Source: Lantana camara
Lineage: Eukaryota > Streptophyta > Magnoliopsida > Lamiales > Verbenaceae
Assembly: GCA_037501455.1 (NCBI GenBank)
Contig: CM074858.1
Span: 91,362,501-91,426,500 of the forward strand
DNA length: 64,000 nt
Reading direction: 5' to 3'
A model generated the notes under the pieces. The model ran no database searches. It had not been told where the DNA came from and saw only the letters and a program-made list of their open reading frames with translations. Positions 1-10,757 of the stretch are shown here, in pieces. Both the position numbers and the translations under genes were made by a program. How positions within the stretch are numbered: position 1 is the first letter of the stretch; each line of letters opens with the position of its first letter.

Positions 1-552
1 GAATGGCGTACCTCGAACTGTGTTTGAAACGATTATCTGAGAAGTTGCTTTAGCAAGAGCTTGTGAATGTGAAACTCTGCAAGTTAGGGTTTTGCACTGA
101 CTGATAACGCAAAAAGGGGGAGGAATTGCTTAAAGTCCCAATTTATAACAGCGGTTATCCTTAGGTGGGATTAATTAAGGCCACGTGGAGGAAGATTAAC
201 TCGCTAAGGAAAGAACGTGGCCCTTCACCCAATGGCGGCTGCACGAAACAGTCCCTCAAAACTAGTGCCAACCCTTCAAATTTCAAAAAGGGCAATCATT
301 GCACTGCCAAACAGAAAACCTAATGCTTCCCGCCTAGTAGACTCCAGAAGGTGTGGGCGCGTGTTCCCACCGACCCTGGGTCGACAGTCGTTGCGGGTCG
401 ATAGATGGTAGCTCGATGTCTGGGCTCGAAAAGTTTGGCTCGAACGGTTACAGGCGAACCAATTGAACTCGATACACCCAATGGTCTTTCCCTCTTTCCC
501 CCAGCAGTTACAACGCCTTCCTCAAGGTCAGTTGCCACACGCCAAGTGACAC
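1..552. other. 3' internal end of an upstream Ty3/gypsy (Tat-like) element, non-coding
   Basis: This stretch has no convincing coding sequence. It lies where the 3' internal region of a retroelement would lie, directly before a G-rich tract and an LTR. Its position matches the region upstream of the antisense gene in the neighbouring element (10170-10740). I read it as the tail of a second, related element whose body is outside the window. This is inferred from position and motif order only. Confidence 0.4.
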
Positions 553-554
553 CA

Positions 555-576
555 GACTTGGGGGGGGGGGGGGAAG
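555..576 (+). promoter_or_regulatory. polypurine tract with 14-G run
   Basis: A purine run containing 14 consecutive G (560-573) followed by AAGA lies just before a TGACAAGG sequence that I take as the LTR start. It corresponds in position to the purine-rich stretch AGAATTGGGGGACAAAATGA before the 3' LTR of the next element (10741-10760). Priming of plus-strand DNA is the known role of such tracts. The length of the G run may be unreliable in any assembly. Confidence 0.5.
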
Positions 577-1271
577 ATGACAAGGGGAAAATCGGGACGT
601 CTGACTCAGCGCCAGGTGTCACTTCTAAGTGGCCTCCATGCCACGTCAGTCTTCCAAATTCGACCCAGATTTGTGGCCTTTCGACCCGATACTTCGCAAA
701 AGTCATCATTGACCAAAGGAAAGGGTCATGCGACCGAGGGTGCCCTTTCGACCCGGAAAGGCGAAGACCCAGCAGGCCATCAACCCAGGCACTAGCAGCC
801 AGCCGCATTAAATGCGCGAACCTCTCTCAGAGGGCTGCATTTATTGCGGCCACGCCAAGTACAGTACTTGAATCTCTGCCAGTGGCAGAGGAACAGTGCT
901 TTAGCCGTAAAAGCACTGTTCCGGCTGCAAGGAGTTCCTCTCCAACCAGGCAAGATCCACACCTTCCTGAGGGTGTACTTACGTACACCAAGGCCTGCCT
1001 AGTCATATTTAAGCCGGTCTCTATGATCAATGGAGGTAAGTCTTTTTATCTGCACTGAGCTCCTCATTCGAACACTCTTCCTTCAAGAGCCTTCACTGAC
1101 TTGAGCGTCGGAGTGTCAAAACGGGTTCCAACCCCACCTTTCCCTGTTTTGGCCTTTGAGCTCACGTTCGTTCTTCCTTTCAGCTCAGCAGCACACCAGA
1201 GTCTCTCCACTATACAAATCTCATGGGTGATTGGGAGTCCAAGTCTGTAGTCCAGCACATAGCCCAGATTT
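577..1271 (+). repeat. 3' LTR of an upstream Ty3/gypsy element
   Basis: The segment carries CTTGAGCGTCGGAG (about 1100), which is also present in the LTRs at 1913 and 11434. It ends in GACACCATCA, the same terminal bases as the 3' LTR at 11621-11630. A TATTTAAG box near 1006 would serve as promoter. The start is placed after the G-rich tract. It abuts the next LTR with no spacer, so the two elements sit in direct tandem or were joined by recombination. Confidence 0.55.
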
Positions 1272-2110
1272 AGACACCATCACACAGTCAACGCATGATA
1301 AGTGGATTCAATGGTCCCCCAAGTAATCTCCTACGAGCGTCCTTGACTATCACTGGCACAAGGTCACAAAGCATATGATCACCTAATGCTCACTAACGAG
1401 CTCCTCGCCTAAGGCTCGTTAACAAACGCCAACTTCATTGCCATGCACGCCTCCATGGCTCTAATGAAATCATCAACGAGCGTCATGTTCCTTCAGACAT
1501 ACCCTCATACAACAATTGATTAAAGGGGTCCTGCTCCCCCTCGTTGCACTTCTTGGATGCTAATACCCATGCGGATCTCCAAGTCCATCAGTCTTGGTTG
1601 ACACGAGCGTGCCTCATGCCCTCGTTACCAACCTCCCAAAATGGCTCTCTGACACCCGTACCGGCCCGCGCACCTGCCACTGTTGCAAACACTAACTTTT
1701 ACCAGCTTTTGCATGAGATTCCTCCTAGGTTTCTCCTCGCTGCGACACTTGTTAGGGTAACATTAGGGCAGGACTACATGAAGCAAATTACCAAAGGGTC
1801 CCTGACCCTCGACTATAAATATGGGAATTCATCTTCATCCCTGTAAGCATACTCATTTTACTGTAACTCTACAGCCTTGTTTTGCTTGCATTCTCTTTCA
1901 GATCTTCATCTGACTTGAGCGTCGGAGAGCCAAACTGGGAATTACCCCCAGTTCCCCCAGCTTGGCCTTCTGACTGTTTTTGGTGTTTGTCCTAGTAGGT
2001 AGAGCCCATAGCTTTTCCGGCGGCCCTCTTTGAGCTTCACCCTTTGTTTTCCCACCTCAACAAGATAGAAAGTGATCGGAGTTTGACTCTAGCCTAATCA
2101 GACACCATTA
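1272..2110 (+). repeat. 5' LTR of the Tat-like element, lacking its first ~40 bp
   Basis: From CACAGTCAACGCATGA onward it matches 10800-11630 base for base with scattered changes, and it ends GACACCATTA. A TATA box (TATAAAT, 1814-1820) lies about 290 bp before the end. The 3' LTR has about 40 further bases (10758-10799) that are absent here, where an unrelated LTR end is joined instead. Confidence 0.8.
1814..1820 (+). promoter_or_regulatory. LTR TATA box (Tat-like element)
   Basis: The sequence CTATAAATATGGG is conserved in both LTR copies (1812 and 11331). It is the best core-promoter candidate for transcription of the element. Confidence 0.5.
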
Positions 2111-2112
2111 TT

Positions 2113-2132
2113 TTTGGCCCCCGTCTGTGGGA
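2113..2132 (+). promoter_or_regulatory. Primer-binding site region
   Basis: Immediately after the 5' LTR the sequence TTGGCCCCCGTCTGTGGGAA resembles the TGGCGCCGTCTGTGGGA type of primer-binding site found in many plant Ty3/gypsy elements. It differs at the third to fifth positions, so priming may be impaired. Confidence 0.5.
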
Positions 2133-2977
2133 AACCACTTTCAGCTCATCCATCATTTTTGCTAGTTGAAGAACAAACACCCTCTACCTTTCAAGCCATG
2201 GTTGCTACAAGATCCGATGCGGTGGGAGGAGGAGATGACCTCCCACGCGATACCAACGTTGCTATCCTCCTTTCGATGGTGACCGACGGAGCCCCACCAG
2301 CCGGAGGAGCGGTTTCGCCCACGGAGAGGCCCTCAATGGATTTTCTGATACATGTTCTTTTCAAGGCCTGTAACCACAAACAATATGTAAGTAAGAAGTT
2401 TACGGATTCAATCGTGAAAAAACGCCCAACATCCCTCATGGCAATGAGAGAGATTGTCGAGCCCTACTTTGCGCTCGAGGACATTTATGGGTCCAATGCT
2501 CCCAGGTACTCCGGACCCATCAAGAACCAGAGGGGTCGAGAAAAGCCACATCGAGAACGCCGCAAGTCACTGCCACCCCCACGACGGTTCGAGCACGTTC
2601 CTCTCAACAGACCCAATTCAGAGGTGTACGCTCTTTCCGATAAAAAGCTCTTCAAAAGGCCCACTAATATGAAGGATACGGAGGCACTAAGGTGCTCGAA
2701 CAAATATTGTGCCTTCCACAAACAAAAGGGGCATGAAACGGATGAATGCCGCCAGTTGGAAGCTGAAATACAATGGCTCATCACGGGTGGACACTTGAAA
2801 GAGTTTGTGAAGATATTAGAGCGCTATGACGAGCGCTGCAACGAGCGTGCTAGAGAAAGGAGAAGGAGCCCTTCATGCTCAAGGGTCCTCGAGGGCGAGG
2901 TCCCCCAGAAAGCAGCCACCGTGGCAAACAAAAGGCCTCAGAGCAGGAGAATACCCCTTTCGCGGTCATCAACATGA
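2114..2977 (+). pseudogene. Gag remnant with CCHC-like knuckle (Tat-like element)
   Basis: The open frame spans about 287 codons. Near residues 195-215 it shows YCAFHKQKGHETDEC, a zinc-knuckle-like motif typical of Gag from this lineage, followed by a conserved hydrophobic segment. The N-terminal part is much shorter than usual for Gag, so the capsid-like region is largely deleted. The frame opens right after the LTR and its first codons overlap the primer-binding site, so the true start is unclear. A second frame (2875-3354) continues toward the protease, implying a frameshift near 2900. Confidence 0.7.
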
Positions 2978-3354
2978 TTGCAGGTGGCTCATCAGGAGAA
3001 GATTCCAACGCTTCTCGACGCCGATATGTCCGGAGTTACGATCAATACCCCTCGATGTCCCGACCAGTCTATGCCATCAGAGAAGCGAGCTATCAACACT
3101 CGAAGGAGAATGAAGTTGGATTTAGTGATAAGGACTTGGCACACGTTGTAACACCCCATGGGGTCGGTGAAACCTCTGACTGCCCCATGGTGGTTAGTCT
3201 ACATGTCCATAACCACATTATAAAGAGGGTTTTGGTTGATAGTGGGAGCTTTGTTAATGTTTTGCCCTATACCACATTCCAAAAAGAAGGATCCCAACCC
3301 CAAGGGCCCCCTCGAAACTGCCCCACCGGGTACAGTGGGGGAGTCCTCCTCTAA
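2875..3354 (+). pseudogene. Aspartic protease segment (Tat-like element)
   Basis: In this frame LVDSGSFVNVLPYTTF (from 3230) is a retroviral-type aspartic protease active site, DSG with hydrophobic flanks. Soon afterwards the frame runs out, and the conserved linker between protease and RT is shortened. The part upstream of the motif continues the Gag C-terminal linker, rich in Arg and Ser. It is not functional as it stands. Confidence 0.7.
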
Positions 3355-4360
3355 AGAAGACGAGCGTAATGAGGGCGAGCCCGCTGCTGATGGACGGTTA
3401 ACAGGAAAGAAAAGAGCCCTCAAACCCCCTCGTCTAGAGATACGGATCGAGCCCACGGAGAAATTTCTCACCATTGAGCTAGAACCTGGAAACAAGGATA
3501 AAACTACTCAGATTGGGTCCAATCTTTCAGGACCCTCGCAGATCATGATGATAGACTTCCTCAAAGAAAATATTGACATTTTTGCATGGAGAGCATCTGA
3601 CCTTACTGGGATTAACCAGTGCGTCATAGTCCACAGGCTCAACGTGGACCCCTCCTTCAAGCCAATCAAACAAAAGAAGCGAGATGTGTATGGTTTTCGA
3701 AAGAAGGCTATTGAGGAGGAGGTTAACAAACTCTTCGAGGCTCAATATATTGAGCCCCTACTATATCCAGAATGGCTTTGCAATGTTGTCTTGGTACCAA
3801 AGAGCGCTAACAAATGGCGCATGTGCAACGATTTCACTGATCTTAATAAGGCTTGTCCCAAGGATCCTTACCCTTTGCCCCGAATTGATCAATTGGTAGA
3901 TTCGAACGCCGGCTGCAAACTCATGAGTATGATGGATGTCTTTCAAGGGTATTATCAAATTTTTATGGCCCCTGAGGACCGTCCTAAAACCTTATTTGTT
4001 GTCCACTTGGGTGTATACTGCTTCTTAGTCATGCCTTTTGGGCTCAAGAACGTGGGAGCCACCTACCAACGGCTGGTTAGTAGGATGTTTGAGAAAGAAA
4101 TTGGAGGGTTCATGGAGGTGTATGTGGACGATATGATTGTTAAGAGCGAGCGCCAGGGCTCACACCTTGAGGATCTTAAGCGCACGTTTGCCATCTTGCG
4201 CCAATACGGAATGAAGTTAAATCCCTCAAAATTTACTTTTGGAGTGCGAGGGGGAAAGTTCTTGGGTTACATGGTCAGCCAACGAGGGATTGAAGCTAAT
4301 CCAGAAAAAATCAAAGCTATTTTGGACATCCCTTCCCCTCGTAACGTTAAGGAAGTATAG
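3236..4360 (+). pseudogene. Reverse transcriptase (Tat-like element)
   Basis: The frame is open for 374 codons and carries RT motifs in order: YPEWLCNVVLVPKSANKWRM, the block RMCNDFTDLNKACPKDPYPL, MPFGLKNVGATYQRL, and the catalytic YVDDMIV at 4121-4141. The fingers and palm are complete. The frame ends in TAG (4358-4360) in the sequence EV-stop-VLVGKI, where most relatives have glutamine, so the stop fits CAG to TAG. The connection to RNase H is truncated at about 4370-4440. Confidence 0.9.
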
Positions 4361-4439
4361 GTGTTGGTAGGGAAAATCATCTCTTTGAACAGGTTTAACT
4401 CACTCTCGGCAGACAGGAACCTCCCTTTCTTTAAGGGGG

Positions 4440-4800
4440 AGGAGCAGGGGTAACCCTTAGAGGCCCCAATGGAATCGAAATAGACTTCGCGATCAGATTG
4501 GACTTCCAAGTTACCAACAACAAAGCGGAGTACAAAGCTCTTGTACAAGGGCTGAAAATTACTTTTCAAAATGGGGCTTCTAGAATTACCGCTTATGTTG
4601 ATTCACAATTGATTGTGAGCCAGATCGAAGGAACTTATGAGGCTCGAGAAACCACCATGGTGTAGTATTTGAAAAAGACAAAAGAGATCATTGGGAAATT
4701 CAAGGAATTTCACTTACTCCAGGTCCCGCGAGTGAAAAACGAGCGCGCTGACGCTCTTTCAAAATTTGCTTCAGCACTGGAAGGTGCTAGCGAGCGTTCT
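4440..4800 (+). pseudogene. RNase H remnant (Tat-like element)
   Basis: Reading from about 4455, NNKAEYKALVQGLKI and YVDSQLIVSQI are the middle and later motifs of RNase H, followed by a stop at 4663-4665 and then YLKKTKEI and RADALSKFAS. The first catalytic aspartate region is missing, apparently deleted with the RT connection. The stop replaces a residue that is usually glutamine. Confidence 0.75.
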
Positions 4801-6117
4801 GTCACGTTCCTTAGAACTGAAGAGCCATTGATAAAGAAAGAGATCACCAAACAAGTGGGAGCCATGATCGATCCGCACGAGCCCTATTGGCTCGACGACA
4901 TAGTCAGATTTATCAAGGATGGCGTTTGTCCCACTGACAAGGTGGAGGCACGGAAAATCAGGAACAAGGCCCCTCAATTTTCTCTGGACTCCGAGGGGAG
5001 ACTATTCAAGAAGTCTTTTCAAGGCCCACCGATGAGGTGTCTAAGGCCCTCACAAGCCAAAGAAACGCTCGAACATATTCACAGTGGAACCTGTGGAAAT
5101 CATTCTGGGGGGCGTATCCTTGCCAAGAAAGTCCTGATAAGCGGGTTCTATTGGCCCACGGTCCTCCTAGATGCCGTTAAATTTTACAAGAAGTGTCCCA
5201 AGTGTCAATTGCATTCTAATCTCCCCCAATTGCCAACTGCTCAGATGATCCCTATAGAGGTTTCGTGGCCCTTTGACCAATGGGGAATTGATATTGTGGG
5301 CCCCTTGCCCATGGCGGTTGGACAGAAAAAGTTCGTCATCTTAGCCATCGATTACTTCACCAAGTGGGCCGAGGCTGAGGCTGTAGCAAAGATCACTTTC
5401 AGGGTCGTGAGGGACTTCATATGGAAGAATATTATCTGCAGGTATGGCATCCCGAGGGTACTTATTTCAGATAATGCATCCCAGTTCATAGCGGCGGATA
5501 CTAGGGAATGATGCTCAGAATTGGGAATTGAGCAACGCTTTACTTCCGTAGGTCATGCCTAGGCTAACGGGCAAGCGGAAGTCACCAACAGGGTCATTTT
5601 GGAACACCTGAAGACAATGCTCGAAAGCAAGAAGAGTGAATGGGCAGAAGAGTTGCAAGGGGCTTTATGGGCTTACCGCACCGCACCACGAGCGTCAACT
5701 GGAGAAACCCCTTACTCCCTTGTCTATGGCGCGGAAGCAATGATCCAGCCGGAAATTTCACATGAATCCGCTCGAGTATCCTATTTCGAGCCCGGAGCCA
5801 ACGAGGATAACCGGTCCTTGGAATTAGATCTCTTGGATGAGAAAAGAGACAAAGCATGGGCATGCATTCACCAATACAAAGCGTCCGTCGCTCGGCAGTA
5901 TGACAAGCGGGTTAGGGAAATAACCTTTCAGTTAGGGGACTTAATATTAAAGAAAGTGGAAGTCTCCAGGCACGTAGGCAAATTAGATCCCAATTGGGAA
6001 GGTCCATACAAGATTATACAAGTGCGAGCAAACAACATGCACACACTCAAAACGCTTCAAGGCGAACGTCTCTCGCGTCCATGGAACGCATGCAACCTAC
6101 GAAGATTCTATGTTTAA
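4800..6117 (+). pseudogene. Integrase (Tat-like element)
   Basis: A zinc-binding HHCC module (HIHSGTCGNHSGG ... KKCPKCQLH, about 5078-5215) is followed by the DDE core: WGIDIVGP near 5283, LISDNASQF near 5461, and the glutamate in ANGQAEVTNR near 5578. Stops at 5509 (TGA) and 5560 (TAG) interrupt the core. The C-terminal part is open from 5599 to 6117 and ends RPWNACNLRRFYV, the usual C-terminus in this lineage. The order RT, RNase H, integrase is that of Ty3/gypsy. Confidence 0.88.
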
Positions 6118-7250
6118 TTAATTCCCGTTTAATTATTTATGATTTGTAAATAACACATTCCTGGGATATATATATTACCTATTTAACAAGCATTATCTAT
6201 TGAAGTGTTGTTTTTATGAGTGGAATATCCTTTGAGGATGGAAAATGATTCGCCCTTGGATACCTAGGCAACCGCCACATAGGTCTAAAGCGTGCGGGTC
6301 CCCCTTTCGAGGGAAATGTACGCTCATCAAAAGTGGGAAGATCCCTGACATTCAAGCACATGGATGGAAAAATTTTAGATAAGTTTTCACAAGTCTAGAC
6401 CCTTACGTCCACAATGACTTGTTAAAATTCCTAAGTGATCAACAACTCACCTGAGCTTGACCCACGTGTCACACGCTCGTGAAAGATAAGGAACAAACCT
6501 ATTTCTACGAGCGCACGCAGCTAGCTCACAAGTGCACCGGTGTAGCACATGGTAAAAGTTGTAAAACTTAACACGCATCCACAAATGTCCTAGTAGGCCC
6601 TGGTTGCTTACTAAATAAGTACCTGGCGCTCGAAATTGGGGCTCGTCGCACCTCTTGATCAAGTTACATCCTAACCGGGGAACCCTCATAGTAGTCCCTC
6701 GTGTTAGACAAGGGCTCAACTCAGATCCTTTTCACCATACTTAGGGAAATTTTCACAAGTCTTGATCGAGGGCAGTCTTCAATTAATACCCTCGTGAGTA
6801 CTTAAGACTTAGCAAAATTTTACAAGTTTTAAAGCAAACTTTCACAAGTCTTGAACGAGGGCAGTCTTCAAGTAAGACCCTCGTGATTACTCCAGACTCA
6901 GCAAAATTTTACAAGATTTAAAGCAAATCTTCACAAGTCTTGGATGAGGGCAGTCTTCAAGTAAGACCCTCATGATTACTCAAGACTTAGCAAAATTTTA
7001 CAAGTTTTACATCTTGTACTTAGCATGTTACTCAAGGTCTTAAACATTACAAGATTCTGATACAACAAGCGCAAAGTAAAGATTTTGTAACAAGCATTAG
7101 GGAAAGTAAAAAGACATTCAGTTATGGGAAAGAAAATTCTTCATTAATAGCGTTAAAAATTACAAAATAAGGGCACGAGGGCCCATGGAACTTATTAAGA
7201 AATTAAAAGGGTACAATGAAAATTTTATCATAAGAGGGAAGAGAGGAATT
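6118..7250. other. 3' untranslated region of the Tat-like element
   Basis: There is no coding sequence on the plus strand here. The segment separates the integrase stop from the end of the antisense gene and contains the 89-bp tandem repeat. A long 3' region is usual in Tat elements. Confidence 0.6.
6744..7012 (+). repeat. Three tandem copies of an 89-bp unit
   Basis: Copies begin at TTCACAAGTCTTG at 6752, 6841 and 6930, a spacing of exactly 89 bases. Each contains GAGGGCAGTCTTCAA and AGCAAAATTTTACAAG. Short tandem arrays in the 3' region are typical of Tat-lineage elements and can seed satellites. Confidence 0.9.
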
Positions 7251-10165
7251 TCATGCAGCGGGGACAATATCCTCCTCCAGTTTCACAATCACATTCTGAG
7301 CAGGGGCAATGGGGCCTTGCGCTTGGGGGGGGGGGGGGGGGAGAGGAGCTTGGGGACCCAGAGCATCAGGAGTTGGAGCCTCTGAAAGCGCAGGAGCGTT
7401 TACAGGAAGAACTGGAGCGTTTTCAGAAGCTGGAACGGAGGCGCCCTCTGGAGGCACTGACTCTTGAAGACCCTCGGGGGCGGTTGCAGCATCGTTAGCC
7501 CCCTCATGTGGCTCCGCTTGAGGCATCTCTTCCACTGGATGAGTAGCCATGTACTCATCCTGAGCGAGTTCAACCAAGAAGTTATACTCTGGCTTAGAAA
7601 GATTGGCCTCAGGATCCTCGTTCCTGTCCTCCTCTTCTTCCTCACACCACTCATTAAGCCTCAAGCCCATGTCCGACCTTCCACGAGCGGAGGCCTCGGC
7701 CAAACCCTTATGTATTAATTGCTCTACAGCCAAGTTGAAGGCTTTTTGAGCCTCGTCATAGCAGTAGAGCCAGGCTGTAAAGCTGAAGGCCTTGGAGTGA
7801 CAAAATTTTATGAGGGCCTCCTTATTGGCCTGCTCGATGTTGTGGGGAATGTCCCTGAGGGTGTCAGCACTTCTTCTCGGACGCATTGGCCTTGGTAACC
7901 CATTCATTTCGGTCATCCATCAGCTTTTTATGGTTCCCCGAAAGGTTATTGTAATCCGTGCGCCATTTCCTATGAGTCGTCTCGGATTTCTTGAAATCCT
8001 CTTGGAGTTTCTTCATCTCCGCCTCCAACTTTTTGTGCTCAGTCTCGAGGGAGAGAAATTTAGCCTTCTCCACATCCAATTCCTCCTGAATTTGGGCAGG
8101 GTCGTTCGAGCATGCCATCTTCTTGTATTTTGCTTTGCACTCGGTGTAGAATGTGGAGCGCATCTGGAGGTTCTTGGCCCTCGGAAGCACTTGCTGCATT
8201 TTTCAAAGGCGAAAAAAGTTTGTCATACTTAGCAAATTGATATGAGCATAAACGAGTGTGTGAAGGGAGAAAGAATAATAAGGCTTACAGAGATAAGGGC
8301 GTGGACCATATCCGCTGCCACCCTCTTGGAGTTTTGGGAAAACAACTCCCGATGGTCCCCCGTGAATTGTACCCTCTCATAGAACCCTTCGGTGATGGTT
8401 CTCGAGGGTGGGCACCCGGACAAGAGGACGAGGCCCTCATTTGGAAGGCGCTCGAAGTGCCTGTGTCCCCTACGATCGAAACTCCACAACCGCTCTTCCT
8501 CAAAAGAGGAAGTTTCTCCATCTTCGAAAGTGCCCACGACAACTTGTTTGCCCTTGCCTATCACAGGGAAGGCGTCAGGCATCCTCTTCCTCTTCCTGGA
8601 CACTTAAGAGCCATCCCCCCGAGGCTTCTTGATAACCATGCTCGGAAGTGGCCTCGTTATTTCTGTAGAAGGTGGGGTGGCTCCTCTCTGGTAGGCTGTG
8701 TCTGTCGGCCTCGGGACAATTCCCGTTCTGTGTTGGCCGCTCGAGTTTCTCCGCGACCTCTGGTTGGCGGGACCGCGCTTGAGCTAGCCCCTTGGTGGCC
8801 CCCTAGACCGTCACCACGGCCAGCCCCTCGATCGCGAGGGACCTGTTGGTTACCTTGTTGGTTGGGGCGGTTTTGGCGGTTGCGGTTTTTGATGACGTTA
8901 GCAACATTGCGCATATTTGCACCAGCCATTATGATTGCAACACCTGAAAAGAAAGCAAGAAAAATGAGGGTTAATGCTCATACATAAAATTCTTGCAGAG
9001 TACTATCAAGCAGTTAGTATTCCTATCTAAAGTTAGTCCTTAGAAGCTAACCGTCTCTCTCCAAATTCCGAGCGTGTGGGTTTCTAATAAAGTGAGGGTC
9101 ATTTGTAATTCCGCAAAGAAACATGACTTCTGCATCATCAGTTAGGTCCTTTGCTTGGATTATCCAACCCTCGTCCCTCATGGCACCGGCAAGGTCTTTA
9201 GGCCAGTTTTTTGGAAGCGTGTGGGGTAAACGATGCCTAACGATGGGTCCTTCCCCATGAGAAACCCACTCTCGGGGTACTCCAAAATCTTCACCCTCAG
9301 GAGCCCTCACGAAGAAAAACTTCTTTTTCTACTCCACGCCATGGGTTGAGGGTGAGTCAATCAATTTCAGGCCGGATTTGGCTTGGATATAGAAAAAGCC
9401 CGCCCTCGGGGACGAACGGGGCGAGCGGGCAACCTGGAAAAGGGAATTAAAGTTTCTGAACGAGGGTTGATGTTGGGTACACGCCATGAGAATTACAAAA
9501 ACGGTTATTAGAGATAGACCATTGGGCACAATTTGGGAAGGGCATAGGTTAAGGTCATTAAGGATGGCGGCTACAGGTCCCGGTATGGGAAATCTCAGAC
9601 CTCCAAATACCACGGAGCCTAAGTAAACTGCCATCTCCCCCGGAGGGGGATTATTCGCTCGCTCGTTGGAGGTAGGGATTCTCCACTGAAAACGCTTGTC
9701 CCAATATATTGGAGCCAGCATCGACGTTATTTTCCCTCGAATGATTGTACTGTGGATTTTATCTGGGGGAACTTCAGTCGCTTGCATGCCAGAACCTTCC
9801 CCCTCGTTTGACTCCTTGGCCTTCTTAGATTTTCTAGGTCTCTGGGATTTCTTCCTCTTACCCTTGGCAGGGGCTTTCTCTGAGGGCCCAACTTCTTCTT
9901 CTACCTCCGGATTAGGAGCGGAATTTGCCACTGTAATAGTATAACGATGGGGGTGGGTTGTCCTCTCCGTTAAAGCCCACGGTTCCCCCTGTCTTTCCAC
10001 CTCCATAACCATATTGATCTCTTCAAAGAGATGTTCAACCCCTCCTGGGTTCCTCTCCTCCATGGCAGACATTTCTGCGTCTAAGTCTTCGTCCCTGGGA
10101 GATGAGTTTTGGCTGGCCATTTCATCAACTTCACGAGCAAACTCTTCAACATGATCTCCGGCCAT
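7251..10165 (-). pseudogene. Antisense spliced gene of the Tat-like element (plant gypsy-type transposon protein)
   Basis: The gene starts at ATG 10165 (MAGDHVEEFAREVDEM). Exon 1 (10165-9052) has an acidic N-terminus, a lysine-rich stretch (KGKRKKSQRPRKSKKAK, nuclear-signal-like) and a region with PSQIVPNGLSLITVFVILMA and KFFFVRAPEG like the 'putative gypsy type transposon' (Transposase_28) domain. A GT donor at 9051 and AG acceptor at 8944 keep the frame into exon 2 (8943-8289, Arg/Gly/Asn-rich then basic). A second GT/AG pair (8288, 8194) leads into exon 3, which is a coiled coil (KKLEAEMKKLQEDF) and a Pro/Glu-rich tail. Defects are a TAG at 9331-9329 within HGVE-KKKFFF and frameshifts near 8640 and 7880. 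Its role is unknown. Confidence 0.75.
7325..7341 (+). repeat. 17-G homopolymer inside the antisense gene
   Basis: Seventeen consecutive G read on the minus strand as proline codons in the segment PLPPPPPQAQG of the antisense gene. Such a run is prone to slippage and may also form four-stranded DNA. Confidence 0.8.
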
Positions 10166-10433
10166 GATTGCTGAAAGTTTGGGTGATATTGGGAAGTTTT
10201 GAACAAGTGGATTTTAAAGGGTGCGAACGAAGTAGTTCTGGGGAAGTTTGATCCTAACAACCCTAGGGTTAGCGAGTCAGAAAGTTAGAAATATTAGAAG
10301 ATTATGTAAGAGATTTCTGGAAAACTTGGAAGGAAAATGGTATTTTCTGGGATTCTCTATGAAGGTTTCTCCTTGCAATGAAAGCTCTCGTATTTAGGTC
10401 ACGTAAAGAAGAAGAAGAAGTGGGAAATCCCCT

Positions 10434-10440
10434 ATTTATA
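10434..10440 (-). promoter_or_regulatory. Candidate TATA box for the antisense gene
   Basis: On the minus strand CCTATAAATAGGGG lies about 270 bases before the antisense ATG at 10165. No other good TATA is close. It would give a promoter inside the 3' region of the element, independent of the LTR. Confidence 0.5.
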
Positions 10441-10740
10441 GGGGAGGAAGTGGGTATGATTTTGGCATTTAATTTCAAAGCACAATCATTTCCAGGCTAG
10501 GTAACCGCCCACTTTTGTGAACCGTCTCCCACATCCCGAGATTCATGCACCGTTTCCTAAAAAGTCTCACCCACTCTCCCATCAGCATTAAATGTGGAAT
10601 GACGTGAGCAGTCAACTGAAGAGACGGTAATTAATGTATGCCCAGAAGAGGATTCGGCTGCACGCCATCTCTTTTATCGAGCGTCGCCCTCGAAAATTTG
10701 AAGGAGTTAAAATTCTACAACCCTCACCTCTAAGGACTAT

Positions 10741-10757
10741 AGAATTGGGGGACAAAA
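10741..10757 (+). promoter_or_regulatory. Polypurine tract before the 3' LTR
   Basis: AGAATTGGGGGACAAAA precedes the putative 3' LTR start (TGATGAGGTC). Its position and purine content are those of a plus-strand priming tract. Confidence 0.55.

Noticed and set aside
405..1058. Plus-strand open frame of about 217 codons
   Set aside because: It crosses the G-rich tract and LTR start, has no recognisable domain, and the same region is open on the other strand.
3236..6117. Endogenous pararetrovirus as the source of the RT/RNase H sequences
   Set aside because: The RT is followed by integrase and the whole is flanked by LTRs, with no movement or coat protein motifs.
8256..8987. Plus-strand frame of 243 codons in the Tat element
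   Set aside because: The minus strand here has spliced, domain-bearing exons; the plus frame is a shadow with basic, proline-rich composition.
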